Notes: a model not told the origin generated them from the letters alone. Shown: positions 32,363 to 42,430, counted from the stretch's first letter. The stretch is DNA of 64,000 nt from Akkermansiaceae bacterium (GCA_024233115.1 JACKQB010000003.1:124001-188000), one strand, 5' to 3'. A program made the numbers and translations.

Positions 32363-33787
32363 TTAGCACACTTGGGTGCAGTTGATGCCAAGCAGAGAGC
32401 TGAGTTTTTCTATCTTTGCCGCAACATGCCCCACGCCGATCGCGCAGTGGTGTGCCGGACCAACTTCATTCCAGCGATTGATAAACTCCTTGACCGGAAG
32501 AGGAAATTTGTAGCGACTGTTCGTGTTGCCTATTTGTAGTATCGGGCCGGTGACGGATTCACCTTCGGCCACCAGAAGCGACACCTCTCCGTTACGGCTC
32601 TGCACCACCGAGAGCAAGGTCACCGGGCCATTCTGCACGGTCATCTGGATCGACAAGCCCTTGCCTGGCTTACCGTGGTAGAGGGGTAAGGGAACGAGGC
32701 CCACTTTACCGTCTGCAATTGTAAAGTGAGCTGGGCCGTCATGTCCGAAATACACCACATCATCGATAAAGTCAGCCAGGTAATACTCGGAAAACGAGCC
32801 GCCGGCACCAAGCAGATCCATGATTTTCATCGCCTGCACGTTTTTGATTTCACACTCACCCGCCACCGGGATGTTCCGTCCGGTGAGCAGCGTGTTTCCC
32901 GCTATCACGGAAGTCACGATGTTTTCATAATCACTGCCCGGCTGGCCTTCATAGTAGTAAGCCATCGAACCCAGCTGGTGATTCGCAACCAAGGCATCGA
33001 GCGCGACTGAAGTCCGCGCCGCGCGCTCAAGCTCGGTGCGCTCACACTCGGCAGACACCTCGAACGTCTGGTTAAATTCGTGCACCTTGGACACGATTTG
33101 CTCGTCCGTGACAGCTTCGCGAAGCGCATGGAGCTCACACATTTCCAGAATTTCAAAGTGATTGCCAAATACGGCTGATTGCTGTGTCATGTCGCTATAA
33201 ACATCCAGCATGCCACCGTAGTAATGCCCGAGCACCCCGACCCGGTTTGCACGCATCCCTGCAACGACTTTGGCGGCCTCCACCCAATCCTGGATTTCTT
33301 GCCACGCGGCCTCATCCTGCAAGTAGCCTGTGACAACATGAAAATCAATGCCCGCCCGGTTAAACACACAGGCCAGCTCCGGCATCGAACAAGCCTGGCA
33401 ATGCTCAAGCCATAGGCCGGTCATCGCCCCCCGGTCACCCACCGCGTTGAATTTTTGATAATCAAGCTGTGCCACCGGCTGCATGTTGAGCAGGACCACC
33501 GGCACTTTGGCTTTCTGCACGACAGGTAATACCGTTGACGACAGTGCATAGGTGGAAACAAACAGGAAGATCATCTCCACATCCTCTTGTTTGAACCGAA
33601 GCCCTGCTTCGGGAGCCTTCCCCGGGTTGTCAATCAAGCCGATATCGATGACTTCAGATCCACATAACTCCAATCGCTCCTTGATCGTGGCCTGATACCC
33701 GAGCAAACGCTCCTTCAAGCCATCAAACTGCTCCCAATACGTATCGAGCCCGATACCAAACAACCCTAATTTCATTGATTTGTTCAT
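32363..33787 (-). CDS. L-arabinose isomerase-like sugar isomerase
   Basis: This 474-residue protein resembles the arabinose/fucose isomerase superfamily. It starts KLGLFGIGLDTYWEQFDGL, has VPVVLLNMQPVAQLDYQKF in the first domain, and carries candidate catalytic/metal residues in GECEIKNVQAM, VVYFGHDGPAHF and HHCAIGVGH, at the places where AraA has its Glu-Glu-His-His set. The upstream in-frame extension to 33916 is not family-like, so ATG 33787 (MNKSMK) or 33775 (MKLGLF) is the start. A divergent AraC-type regulator 270 bases away suggests sugar-controlled expression. The substrate is unknown, since the sequence differs clearly from classical AraA. Confidence 0.8.
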   Translation of the reverse strand: MNKSMKLGLFGIGLDTYWEQFDGLKERLLGYQATIKERLELCGSEVIDIGLIDNPGKAPEAGLRFKQEDVEMIFLFVSTYALSSTVLPVVQKAKVPVVLLNMQPVAQLDYQKFNAVGDRGAMTGLWLEHCQACSMPELACVFNRAGIDFHVVTGYLQDEAAWQEIQDWVEAAKVVAGMRANRVGVLGHYYGGMLDVYSDMTQQSAVFGNHFEILEMCELHALREAVTDEQIVSKVHEFNQTFEVSAECERTELERAARTSVALDALVANHQLGSMAYYYEGQPGSDYENIVTSVIAGNTLLTGRNIPVAGECEIKNVQAMKIMDLLGAGGSFSEYYLADFIDDVVYFGHDGPAHFTIADGKVGLVPLPLYHGKPGKGLSIQMTVQNGPVTLLSVVQSRNGEVSLLVAEGESVTGPILQIGNTNSRYKFPLPVKEFINRWNEVGPAHHCAIGVGHVAAKIEKLSSLLGINCTQVC

Positions 33788-34057
33788 CTGTCGTTTTTCC
33801 AGTTGGTTTTCTAACAATTCACCATAAAAGCAGTGCTCATCCAGCGACCCTCCATGAGTGCCTTGGCTTGCCGACAGGTGTTTGGGAAACGGGCTGCCGC
33901 AAGCCTTCCAGGCCACGCATCATATGACTCTGCAGAATGACTGCATCTCCATGTTCTCACGAGGTGGATTGTCGCTGCCATTGTCATGATAATAAGCGAC
34001 ATCCATCGTTGTTTCAATGGACATACTGATCTATGATTTGCACGAATTGATTACAAA

Positions 34058-34960
34058 ATGGACACTTTGCAACCCTACTCCCACTATCTACCGGTCGAAC
34101 CGGACGCCATAGCTTGGGGGCTACATGTCTTGAATTCAGGTTTCTCTGAAATCGGGGCAAACATGCCCTACCCGCCACGCCAACACCCTGGTAAGTATGA
34201 CTTGTCGTGGAGCAACGGGCGCGTTCTCGATGAATACCAGCTGGTCTATATCACCCGCGGACGGGGAATTTTCGAATCCTCGGAAACCCGAAAAATGCGG
34301 ATATCAGCAGGACAGGTGTTTCTCCTGTTTCCCGGGGTTTGGCATCGATACCACCCCACAAAAAAAGACGGTTGGGACGAAAGCTGGATCGGTTTTCATG
34401 GAGACATTGCAGAACGGCTCATGGATGGGTTCTTCTCCCCTAACAAGGCCGTGGTCCCAATTGGCTACGATCAGGAATTACTCCAACTGATTCGCTCCGT
34501 GGCCGGTCTCATGCGACGGTCAATGCCGGGATACCAGCAAATCATCGCAGCCCGCACCATGGAAGCTCTCGCTCGCGTTCGCTCACACTCGATCAACCAT
34601 CACGCAGGCGGACGTGAAATCTCACAAAAGGTTCACGAGGCCCGCCAGTATCTACTGAAACACAGCGCCGAAACAATTGACATGGAGGGACTGGCAAAAA
34701 CCCTGGGCTTGAGTTACTCACGTTTTCGAGCCGTGTTCAAGGAGCACACTGGCAAAGCTCCCAACCAATACCAGATCGACATCCGTATGAATAAGGCACG
34801 GGAGCTGTTACGCCACACCAAGCTGCCGGTCAGTGGGATCGCAGAACATACCGGCATCTCCTGTGTCTACTACTTCTCCCGCTTGTTTAAAAATCGAGAG
34901 GGCTGTTCACCCAGTGCCTATCGTGAACGGTATAACCGGCTCACCCAAACAAAGACCTGA
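34058..34960 (+). CDS. AraC-family transcription regulator
   Basis: This 300-residue regulator has an N-terminal cupin-like sugar-binding domain (YQLVYITRGRGIFES, then FLLFPGVWHRYHP) and a C-terminal AraC DNA-binding domain at about 200-295 with two helix-turn-helix units (LAKTLGLSYSRFRAVFKEHT and IAEHTGISCVYYFSRLFKNR) and the closing SPSAYRERY. It is divergent from the isomerase-like gene and convergent with the LamG protein gene, which it probably controls or senses alongside. The inducer is unknown. Confidence 0.92.
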   Translation: MDTLQPYSHYLPVEPDAIAWGLHVLNSGFSEIGANMPYPPRQHPGKYDLSWSNGRVLDEYQLVYITRGRGIFESSETRKMRISAGQVFLLFPGVWHRYHPTKKDGWDESWIGFHGDIAERLMDGFFSPNKAVVPIGYDQELLQLIRSVAGLMRRSMPGYQQIIAARTMEALARVRSHSINHHAGGREISQKVHEARQYLLKHSAETIDMEGLAKTLGLSYSRFRAVFKEHTGKAPNQYQIDIRMNKARELLRHTKLPVSGIAEHTGISCVYYFSRLFKNREGCSPSAYRERYNRLTQTKT

Positions 34961-34985
34961 GGCCTTGCAGCTTACCTGGGAGTGC

Positions 34986-37900
34986 TTACTTGGGCGCATC
35001 GGCGCGGAGGATCCATTTTGATTTTTCCAGCCCATCCAGAGGAAGGTTGAAGGTCATCTTGAAGGTGTTTGTTTTCACATGGTAGTCGGTCTGCCAGAAG
35101 TCGTTGCCGTGGACCGACTGGTCGAGTTTGACCTCTTTCCCATCGACGACCTGATAGAGAGCATAGCCCTTGGCCTGCTTGAGTCCTTCGAAGCGGATGG
35201 GGACCATTCCCAGACCTCCCTCGATATCCACGGTCACCTCATCCTGACCGGCCTGAATGATGACCGGGTAATTATTTAGCAAGGTGCCGCCACCGACCGC
35301 AATTTTCAGGTTATTCCCGACGGCCTCGCGATAGGTTGTTTGCCATGATGAGGGGTTCTCCATGACATGTTTTCTGAAGGTTTCGTTCGGGCCATAGTAG
35401 TCGTCGGCGACGCGGGGCAAGGTGATCCACTCCACATCAAACTCGATCGTGTCACCGGGTTTGAAACCGGTCACCCCCTCGGGAGCGGTCATCAGGAAAT
35501 CGATGTTAGGCCTGCCCTCACCTGCCGACTGGTAGGCTGGAAACTCTACCGTTGGGTTGGTGTATACTTTCCCACCGATGTTCGCTTTGTAGGCCCGGAT
35601 GACCATGGCCCGGTAGCCTGTGCCCCAGTCCTTGCCCCGGTCAGAGTATGCGCCGGGGAAAGAAACCCACCATGGCCCCGAGCCTGTTAGGGTGGTCTTC
35701 GGGATGAATGTTGTCTCTTTTTTGAGACCGTTGGGAACCTGGTGTTCCTTGATCAGGCCTGCGCTGTTTCCGTAGGCAATCCTTGGTGTCACGTAGCCGC
35801 CGGTGCGGCCCATTTTAAACAGCCAGCCCCCAGCCTTGACCGGTTTATCAAAAACATACTTGATGGTGGTAAACGTCCGGGCGTGGTCATCGGTTCGCAA
35901 CGTCCTCACCGTCGAGGTAAAACCAATCTCACGCCCGGCTCCGTAAAAACCATCGTATTTTACTTCCGTCAAACAAGGACCATGTGACAGGTAGGCCGTT
36001 TTCACGCCGTTGAACAAATACTTCTCTCCCATGGTGTCATTGAGCCCCAACCAGTCGCCTCCCCAGCCGGCATCGGTCCAGCTCCATTGTTTACCTTGGA
36101 CTCCATTACGGGCCATCAGCATTCTAACATCGGTGACGGCGACATCCACGCAACTCATATCCATGTCCATGCAGTAGGTTTCCCCCCATGAACCAATGGC
36201 GAGCTGGTCCCAGCGACCATTGCCACCGTATCCCACCAGCGACAACTGGGCGTGGCTGGCAGAGGGAACCTTGCCGTAGAAACCGTAGACAATCCTCAGC
36301 TTGTATTTCTTCTGCCCCTTGATGGTGGGAAGCAAGGCATAGGCTCGCAGATAGGCCCCCGTTTTCTGGTAATGCCAGTTCTTGCTCAACTGGACAGGGA
36401 CACCGGTCGGCTCGCCATGTTCATCACAGAGAACCGGGCAAAGACCCGTGATACTCGCCGGATGAAACATCTCTAGCAGAAATGGAATGGTTTTTTCGTG
36501 TTGCGAATCGATGGTGATGTCAATGTCATCGTAATTCCGGTTCTCGTTGTATCCGCCTTGCCAGTCTCGCTTGGGTCGGCTCACCCGGGCCACATAGCAG
36601 TTGAACTGCTTGTCGTAGACAACCGGTGGCAACTCGTTGAGTTTCATATCGACTGTTAGCCGGGTATCTTTTTCAAATTGGCTCACCAGATTGCAGTTCA
36701 CGGTCACTTTTTTGTGATTACCAACACCCCACTTTTCCGGGACAAGCTGCGCGGCATACCAGTCATGATGTGGCCCCTTGAACCGGATACTCATCCTGGT
36801 ATTTTCCCACACCGGATGATTCACGGGTTCTCCCGATTCACAATTATCTTCGAAGGCAAGGCCATTGCGATTTTTGAGTTCCGCAGGTTTTCTGCTGTGT
36901 TGAATGAGTTCATTCCGATCCAATGCGCGGCTCCATACGCGTATTTGATCGATGATCACGGGAGTCATGCCGCCATGACCATCCGCCCGTTGGCCGAGAC
37001 TCAACGGCCCGTTGCCAAGGATGCGTTGTTTGCCGATTTCCATCGACTCCTTGAGATTCCCATCCATGTATAAGGACAGGGTTTTGCCATCATACGTCAT
37101 CGCCAGGTGATGCCACTTATCAGCAATCAAGCTGTGATGATCTGACTTCACGGTGTAAATGTTCCGGCGCCCTCGACCGCCGATATTCATGGTCGCCCTG
37201 ACCTGCCCGCCAACGACGAGCAAGCCATAATTGCCCTCCGTGATCTCGTTTTGATTTTTACACAAGATCCAGCCACGGCCTTTCTGGAAAAAGACCTCGG
37301 GAACCTTGATCCAGCTTTCCAGGGTGAACTGCCCGTGCTCAAGCCCGGGTTGGTGGGCAATGCGATGAGGGGTCTCGACCAGACAGATCCCCTGGCCGTT
37401 GACACCAAGCTCGGGGCCGGTTTTATAGGTCACAGCAGGCGCAACCTCCGCTGTCAAACTCAATGAGTTCGGCCAGGCCACCACGTTGAGCCGGGAATCC
37501 GTTACCAGCGTTTCTCCGTCGTCGGCTTGAAACTCCAACCCTTGGATCTCATAATTCTGAACATAGCGGGCCGACTCCCATAAACGGGTGCCTTGAAAAC
37601 GGCTCCCCTCCAGTCGCTCCTTGGCCGCGCGACAGCTCACAGCGCGGAAGACCTTGCCATCTTTCTCCAACTCGATGTTCAGCCCGGCGTTTTCGAGTTT
37701 GCTCATGCGACTGCCATCGGCTGCCAAGGCACCGGTGTAATCCAGTTCGTCATTGATCTGGCCAAACTTCGCCTGGTCGAGCCGGGCCATGTCCATCGCC
37801 AGACCGAAGTAGCCGGTTTCCAGGCACAGAATATCTTTCGATGTATCGGACTTGTGTTTGCGGTATCCATTTAACCAATATCCGAATGAGTAATCCCGAT

Positions 37901-38066
37901 GGTTGAGAGGCAAGGCTTTGTTGTGCTCATGGACAAGCTCACTGGGTTCACCGGAACCGGGTGCTGAGGCGGCATGCACCATAGGCAAAAATGCTCCCGG
38001 GAAAAAGCCACTGCCCAGCCCGCAAGCGATGCTGAGGAGACACATCCTGAAGTTGATTGATTTCAT
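34986..38066 (-). CDS. Large exported LamG-domain protein
   Basis: This 1026-residue protein has a signal peptide (MKSINFRMCLLSIACGLGSG onward, cleavage near residue 33) and a concanavalin-like LamG domain at about 240-400: GQFTLESWIKVPEVF, DKWHHLAMTYDGKTLSLYMD and IIDQIRVWSRALDRNELI. The remaining 600 residues are beta-rich and not recognised by me; they may be a polysaccharide-binding or -cleaving module. The closing WILRADAPK is not a PEP-CTERM tail. Placement near the sugar isomerase and AraC genes suggests carbohydrate use. The start at 38066 is chosen because it begins the signal peptide. Confidence 0.75.
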   Translation of the reverse strand: MKSINFRMCLLSIACGLGSGFFPGAFLPMVHAASAPGSGEPSELVHEHNKALPLNHRDYSFGYWLNGYRKHKSDTSKDILCLETGYFGLAMDMARLDQAKFGQINDELDYTGALAADGSRMSKLENAGLNIELEKDGKVFRAVSCRAAKERLEGSRFQGTRLWESARYVQNYEIQGLEFQADDGETLVTDSRLNVVAWPNSLSLTAEVAPAVTYKTGPELGVNGQGICLVETPHRIAHQPGLEHGQFTLESWIKVPEVFFQKGRGWILCKNQNEITEGNYGLLVVGGQVRATMNIGGRGRRNIYTVKSDHHSLIADKWHHLAMTYDGKTLSLYMDGNLKESMEIGKQRILGNGPLSLGQRADGHGGMTPVIIDQIRVWSRALDRNELIQHSRKPAELKNRNGLAFEDNCESGEPVNHPVWENTRMSIRFKGPHHDWYAAQLVPEKWGVGNHKKVTVNCNLVSQFEKDTRLTVDMKLNELPPVVYDKQFNCYVARVSRPKRDWQGGYNENRNYDDIDITIDSQHEKTIPFLLEMFHPASITGLCPVLCDEHGEPTGVPVQLSKNWHYQKTGAYLRAYALLPTIKGQKKYKLRIVYGFYGKVPSASHAQLSLVGYGGNGRWDQLAIGSWGETYCMDMDMSCVDVAVTDVRMLMARNGVQGKQWSWTDAGWGGDWLGLNDTMGEKYLFNGVKTAYLSHGPCLTEVKYDGFYGAGREIGFTSTVRTLRTDDHARTFTTIKYVFDKPVKAGGWLFKMGRTGGYVTPRIAYGNSAGLIKEHQVPNGLKKETTFIPKTTLTGSGPWWVSFPGAYSDRGKDWGTGYRAMVIRAYKANIGGKVYTNPTVEFPAYQSAGEGRPNIDFLMTAPEGVTGFKPGDTIEFDVEWITLPRVADDYYGPNETFRKHVMENPSSWQTTYREAVGNNLKIAVGGGTLLNNYPVIIQAGQDEVTVDIEGGLGMVPIRFEGLKQAKGYALYQVVDGKEVKLDQSVHGNDFWQTDYHVKTNTFKMTFNLPLDGLEKSKWILRADAPK

Positions 38067-38299
38067 ACGTTGGCGCTGCCGGCAAGCTAACACAGCATAC
38101 CCCGTTACGACATCCTTTGTTTTGGGGGCCTTGCATCATTCTCGCCACTTTTTTCAAAAGGTAATCTCACACGATCTTAACGAAGGTTTTACAAAACTCC
38201 TGCCCGACTGACACAGACACTTAACGGAAATGTCGCACACTGTGGTATCGCTTGGAAAAAGTTAGAGTTTCCAACATCAACCCCACACCCCACAGAACC

Positions 38300-40114
38300 A
38301 TGACACGATCCAAACAAATCATCACCCGCATAGGCGTTGTGATAGAAATGATGGCTATGGCCGGGACTTCGGTGGTCGTTGCCCAAGAACCAGACGATGG
38401 CAACCATGAAGCACGCCACGGACACGGCCCGGGAATACCCAGACTACGTCCACAACCCGAACCACGCACTGATCAAAAAACAGCCAAGCCGGCGCAACCG
38501 CCTGCCGACCGTCCATCCGTGCAAGTCGAGTTCCCCAACGAATTCCGCAACATCGATGGAACGAACAACAATCTGGAAAATACCTACTGGGGTTCCGCGG
38601 AGCAAACTTACTTGCGTAGACTCCCTGCCCGCTATGCGGATGACGCAGATTCCCCCGCCGGTTCCGAGCGCCCCAATGCCAGGGCGGTCAGTAATGCGGT
38701 GGCCATGCAGACAGGCAGTGTGGAAAACCGCCGGGGAGCAAGCGATTTCCTCTGGCAGTGGGGGCAGTTCCTGGATCACGACATCAACGAAACACCAGGC
38801 ATCGATCCCGTGGAGTCATTCAACATCGAAATCCCCGCTGGCGATCCGTGGTTTGATCCCCAGGGAACTGGAGAAGCCATCATTCCGCTAAACCGGTCCC
38901 TCTACGAACACGTCAAGGACGTGCGCCAGCAGATCAATGCCATCACAGCCTATATCGATGCGTCCAACGTCTACGGCTCGGATGACACCCGGGCCTTTGC
39001 GCTGCGCAGGCTCGATGGTAGCGGCAAGCTGAAGACAAGCGACACCGACCAGGGAGAACTGCTCCCCTACAATACGACGGGCATGGATAATGCGCCGACA
39101 AGCAGTGCCGACTACTTCCTGGCAGGTGACGTCCGCGCCAACGAACAAACCGGCCTCACCGCGATGCACACATTGTTTGTCAGGGAGCACAACCACCACG
39201 CCGATGAGTATAAAAAACTCAATCCAAGCTCGAGTGACGAGGAAACCTACCAGTATGCCCGGATGATTGTAGTCGCTGAGATGCAGGCGATCACGTACCG
39301 TGAATTCCTCCCCATCCTCATAGGCCGTGACGCGATCCGCCCGTACGACGGCTACAAACCACAGGTCAACGCAGGTATTTCAAACGTCTTCGCCTGCGCT
39401 GCCTATCGCTTTGGGCATAGTTTGATTCCATCGACCTTGCTCCGCCTTGATGAAAATGGTGCAGAAGTGGCAGCCGGGAATTTGTCGCTTGCTGATGCCT
39501 TTTTCAATCCGGGGCATATAGAAAACGAAGGAATCGATTCGATAATACGCGGACTGGCCGGGCAACGTTGCCAGGAACTCGACTCCCAAATAGTCGATGA
39601 CCTGCGCAATTTCCTTTTCGGTCCTCCCGGAGCGGGTGGGCTCGATCTGGCCGCGCTTAACATCCAGCGTGGTCGCGACCATGGCCTGCCCAGCTACAAT
39701 GAAACCCGCAAGGCGCTCGGACTCAGACCAGCCCGCGACTTCATGGAAATCACCCGTGACCCGGTGACCGCCCGGCGGCTCGCCGAGGCCTATGGCAACG
39801 TCAATGAGATCGACCTCTGGGTCGGCGCACTCTGCGAGCCTCATCTGCCCGGTACCATGGTCGGTGAAATGCTCCACCACCTGTTGCGCGACCAGTTCAT
39901 GCGCCTACGTGACGGCGACCGGTTCTGGTACCAGGGGTATTTACCGGAGGTAATGAGACGTATGGTCGAGCAGCAGACCCTGGCCACCATCATTAGGAGG
40001 AACACAGACATTGGTGACGAACTACCCGACAACGTCTTCCTCGCCGCTGATGCCCCCGCTGAACCACCTGCTCCACCCAGGCCCGGCGAACGGCCACCGA
40101 GGCGCGGAAGGTAG
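38300..40114 (+). CDS. Exported animal-type heme peroxidase
   Basis: This 604-residue protein belongs to the peroxidase-cyclooxygenase superfamily. The distal block WQWGQFLDHDINETPG holds distal H160 and calcium-binding D161; HTLFVREHN carries catalytic R295; and AYRFGHSLIP holds proximal H373. A signal peptide-like start (residues 1-28) and a Pro/His-rich stretch precede the domain, and a Pro/Arg-rich tail ends it. Such bacterial enzymes oxidise halides or organic substrates with hydrogen peroxide, but the substrate here is unknown. ATG 38300 is chosen over an upstream TTG at 38252, which would add non-signal residues. Confidence 0.9.
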   Translation: MTRSKQIITRIGVVIEMMAMAGTSVVVAQEPDDGNHEARHGHGPGIPRLRPQPEPRTDQKTAKPAQPPADRPSVQVEFPNEFRNIDGTNNNLENTYWGSAEQTYLRRLPARYADDADSPAGSERPNARAVSNAVAMQTGSVENRRGASDFLWQWGQFLDHDINETPGIDPVESFNIEIPAGDPWFDPQGTGEAIIPLNRSLYEHVKDVRQQINAITAYIDASNVYGSDDTRAFALRRLDGSGKLKTSDTDQGELLPYNTTGMDNAPTSSADYFLAGDVRANEQTGLTAMHTLFVREHNHHADEYKKLNPSSSDEETYQYARMIVVAEMQAITYREFLPILIGRDAIRPYDGYKPQVNAGISNVFACAAYRFGHSLIPSTLLRLDENGAEVAAGNLSLADAFFNPGHIENEGIDSIIRGLAGQRCQELDSQIVDDLRNFLFGPPGAGGLDLAALNIQRGRDHGLPSYNETRKALGLRPARDFMEITRDPVTARRLAEAYGNVNEIDLWVGALCEPHLPGTMVGEMLHHLLRDQFMRLRDGDRFWYQGYLPEVMRRMVEQQTLATIIRRNTDIGDELPDNVFLAADAPAEPPAPPRPGERPPRRGR

Positions 40115-40151
40115 CACCAGACCGTAAAGATTCTTCATAACAGGAAAAACC

Positions 40152-40188
40152 GCCCCATCCCAGGCCTGCGTGCCGGGGGTGGGGCTTT
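40152..40188 (+). terminator. Terminator of the peroxidase gene
   Basis: GCCCCATCCC pairs with GGGGGTGGGGC around a GC-rich loop and is followed by TTT. The short T-run makes it weaker than the others. Confidence 0.65.
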
Positions 40189-40231
40189 GCCTTACAGCTT
40201 CATTTCCTGTCACATAACCGCGTCATGGTTC

Positions 40232-40260
40232 TTGACTCGCTGCGCTGTGGCTACTAGCTT
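40232..40260 (+). promoter_or_regulatory. Candidate tig promoter
   Basis: TTGACT (40232-40237) is followed after 17 bases by TAGCTT (40255-40260), giving a leader of about 55 bases. Confidence 0.4.
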
Positions 40261-40320
40261 GCCGCCCCTTCGCGGCCACAATTCCGCCAACTCACGCTTT
40301 TTAATACTACCATTGACACC

Positions 40321-41661
40321 ATGAACATCACTGTCGACAAACTACCCGAGTGCACCGCAACCCTGCGTGCTGAAATCCCTGCCGATAAGGTCCAGAGCGA
40401 GCGCAAGAACATCGTTAAAGCCTACGGTTCACAAGCCAAGATCCCGGGTTTCCGCCCAGGAAAGACCCCTGTTTCGGTCATCGAGAAGCGTTTTGCCGCC
40501 GACATCAAGGAGGAGCTTGAGCAGCGCCTCATCAGCGCCGCCTGCGGGGAAGCGATGAAAAAAGACGAAGACCTCCGCGTACTCAACTTCAAGGCACCTG
40601 AAACAATGACCCACGCAGACGACGGCTCGTTCAGCTTTGTCATGCCGCTGATCCTCGCACCCACCTTCGAGCTCCCCGAATACAAGGAAATCACCGTCAA
40701 GATCCCCTCCGCAGAGGCCACGGACGAGGAAGTCCAAAAAGAACTCGACGGCGTGGTTGAGCGATATGCCGATTTTATCGATATCGACGACCGCCCGCTG
40801 CAAGCGGATGATATCGCCATCATCGACTTTACCTCAACCCTCGACGGCAAGCCGCTTGAGGAAGCCCTTGGCAAACCGGCCGGTATCCTCGGTGGTAAGG
40901 AAGACTACTGGGTGCAGATCAAAGAGGACGCATTCCTCCCCGGCTTCGGCAAACAACTCGAAGGCGCCGCCACCGGCGACAAGCGTGAAGTCACCTGCAC
41001 GGTCGCTGACGACTTCCCCGTCATCGACCTGCGCGGCAGGGACCTCGTGTTCGATGTTACCGTCAAGGGAATCAAGGAGCAGCAACTCCCAGAGCTTGAC
41101 GATGCCTTTGTCGCCGAAACCCTCCAGTTTGGCGAAGGTAAAACCGTGGCCGACCTCAAGGAACTGATCGCTGAGCAGATCACCCAACAAAAAAACCGGC
41201 AAATCGACGAGGACAAGGTGAATCAGATCGTCGAGAACCTGCTCGGCAAGGTCGACTTCGAACTCCCTGAGGAATTGGTCACCGCTGAAGCCCAAGGCAG
41301 TGCCGATGACATGGTCGCCCGGGGTGCCCAGGCCGGCCTCAGCGACGAGGAAATCGCCTCCCAGCAGGCGGAGATCATTGCTACCGCCCAAATCCAGGCA
41401 CGCAACAACCTGAAAACCAACTTTATCCTCCAGGAAATCGCCCATGCTGAAAAGATCGCGGTCACCGACAACGAAGTCGCCCAGCGTATCGCCAGTATCG
41501 CCCGCCAACAGAAAAAGGCACCCAAGGCCGTGATGAAGGAAATGCAGCGCTCCGGCCGTATCTCCAGCCTGAGAAACTCCATTCTCATCGGCAAGGCGAT
41601 TGACTTCCTGGTAGACAACGCGAAAGTGGAGGAAATTGAAGCGGAAGTCACCGAGGCCTAG
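40321..41661 (+). CDS. tig: Trigger factor
   Basis: This 446-residue ribosome-bound chaperone and prolyl isomerase starts with the ribosome-binding domain (the signature GFRPGKTP-type loop appears as IPGFRPGKTPVSVIEKRF), has the FKBP-like domain at about 150-245 (DIAIIDFTSTLDGKPLEE) and a long helical C-terminal domain. It is placed before clpP and clpX, the classical folding and proteolysis order. Confidence 0.96.
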   Translation: MNITVDKLPECTATLRAEIPADKVQSERKNIVKAYGSQAKIPGFRPGKTPVSVIEKRFAADIKEELEQRLISAACGEAMKKDEDLRVLNFKAPETMTHADDGSFSFVMPLILAPTFELPEYKEITVKIPSAEATDEEVQKELDGVVERYADFIDIDDRPLQADDIAIIDFTSTLDGKPLEEALGKPAGILGGKEDYWVQIKEDAFLPGFGKQLEGAATGDKREVTCTVADDFPVIDLRGRDLVFDVTVKGIKEQQLPELDDAFVAETLQFGEGKTVADLKELIAEQITQQKNRQIDEDKVNQIVENLLGKVDFELPEELVTAEAQGSADDMVARGAQAGLSDEEIASQQAEIIATAQIQARNNLKTNFILQEIAHAEKIAVTDNEVAQRIASIARQQKKAPKAVMKEMQRSGRISSLRNSILIGKAIDFLVDNAKVEEIEAEVTEA

Positions 41662-41703
41662 AGAAACCCGGATCATTCAACATTCACTACTCACTATTTA
41701 ACA

Positions 41704-42357
41704 ATGGATTCCACACCCAAGAACAACTACTACATCCCCACCGTCATCGAGTCCGATGGCCGTGGTGAACGCGCCTTTGACATCTACTCCCGCCTTCTCA
41801 AGGACCGTATCATTTTTATCGGCTGCGGCATCGACGACGGTGTGGCCAACTCGGTGATTGCCCAGATGCTTTTCCTCCAGATGCAGGACCCCAAGAAGGA
41901 CATCCACATCTACATCAACTCCCCCGGCGGGTCCGTCACCGCAGGTCTCGCGATTTATGACACCATGCAGTTTCTCACCTGTGACGTAAACACCTACTGC
42001 ATCGGTATCGCCGCCTCCATGGGAGCCGTGCTGCTCACTGCGGGAACCGAGGGCAAACGTTTCTGCCTGCCTAACTCCCACGTGATGATCCACCAGGTTT
42101 CCGGTGGTGCCCAGGGCACCGCCGCTGACGTCGAGCGCACCATCGGGTTTATGTTTGAACTGAAAAAGCGCCTCAACTCGATCCTTGCCAAGCACACTGG
42201 AAAAACCGAGAAGCAGATTGAAAAGGATGCCGACCGCGACAACTACATGTCAGCCGAGGACTCCGCCGCCTATGGCCTGGTCGACAAAGTCCTCCAAAGC
42301 CGCAAGGAGTTACCGGAAAACGGTGCCGGCAATAACGGCGATGACGCAAAAAAATAG
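41704..42357 (+). CDS. clpP: ATP-dependent Clp protease proteolytic subunit
   Basis: This 217-residue protease subunit has the triad S105 (GIAASMGAV), H130 (VMIHQVSGG) and D179 (ADRDNYMSAED), plus the oxyanion loop NSPGGSVTAG. It forms the barrel that degrades proteins unfolded by ClpX or ClpA. It lies 42 bases after tig; the spacer holds CATTCACTACTCACTA-like repeats. A terminator-like hairpin follows before clpX. Confidence 0.97.
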   Translation: MDSTPKNNYYIPTVIESDGRGERAFDIYSRLLKDRIIFIGCGIDDGVANSVIAQMLFLQMQDPKKDIHIYINSPGGSVTAGLAIYDTMQFLTCDVNTYCIGIAASMGAVLLTAGTEGKRFCLPNSHVMIHQVSGGAQGTAADVERTIGFMFELKKRLNSILAKHTGKTEKQIEKDADRDNYMSAEDSAAYGLVDKVLQSRKELPENGAGNNGDDAKK

Positions 42358-42386
42358 GACATTTCCAGCATTATAGGCTATTGTCA

Positions 42387-42430
42387 GGGCGTTCGGGTGA
42401 CGTTATTATTACCCACGCCCTTTTATTTTT
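42387..42430 (+). terminator. Terminator-like hairpin between clpP and clpX
   Basis: GGGCGT and GGGT pair with ACCC and ACGCCC (two-base bulge TC) around a 12-base loop, and TTTTATTTTT follows. It could lower clpX transcription relative to clpP. Confidence 0.75.

Noticed and set aside
33811..34017. 68-codon minus-strand frame between the isomerase-like and AraC genes
   Set aside because: Composition is not protein-like and the region should hold the divergent promoters.
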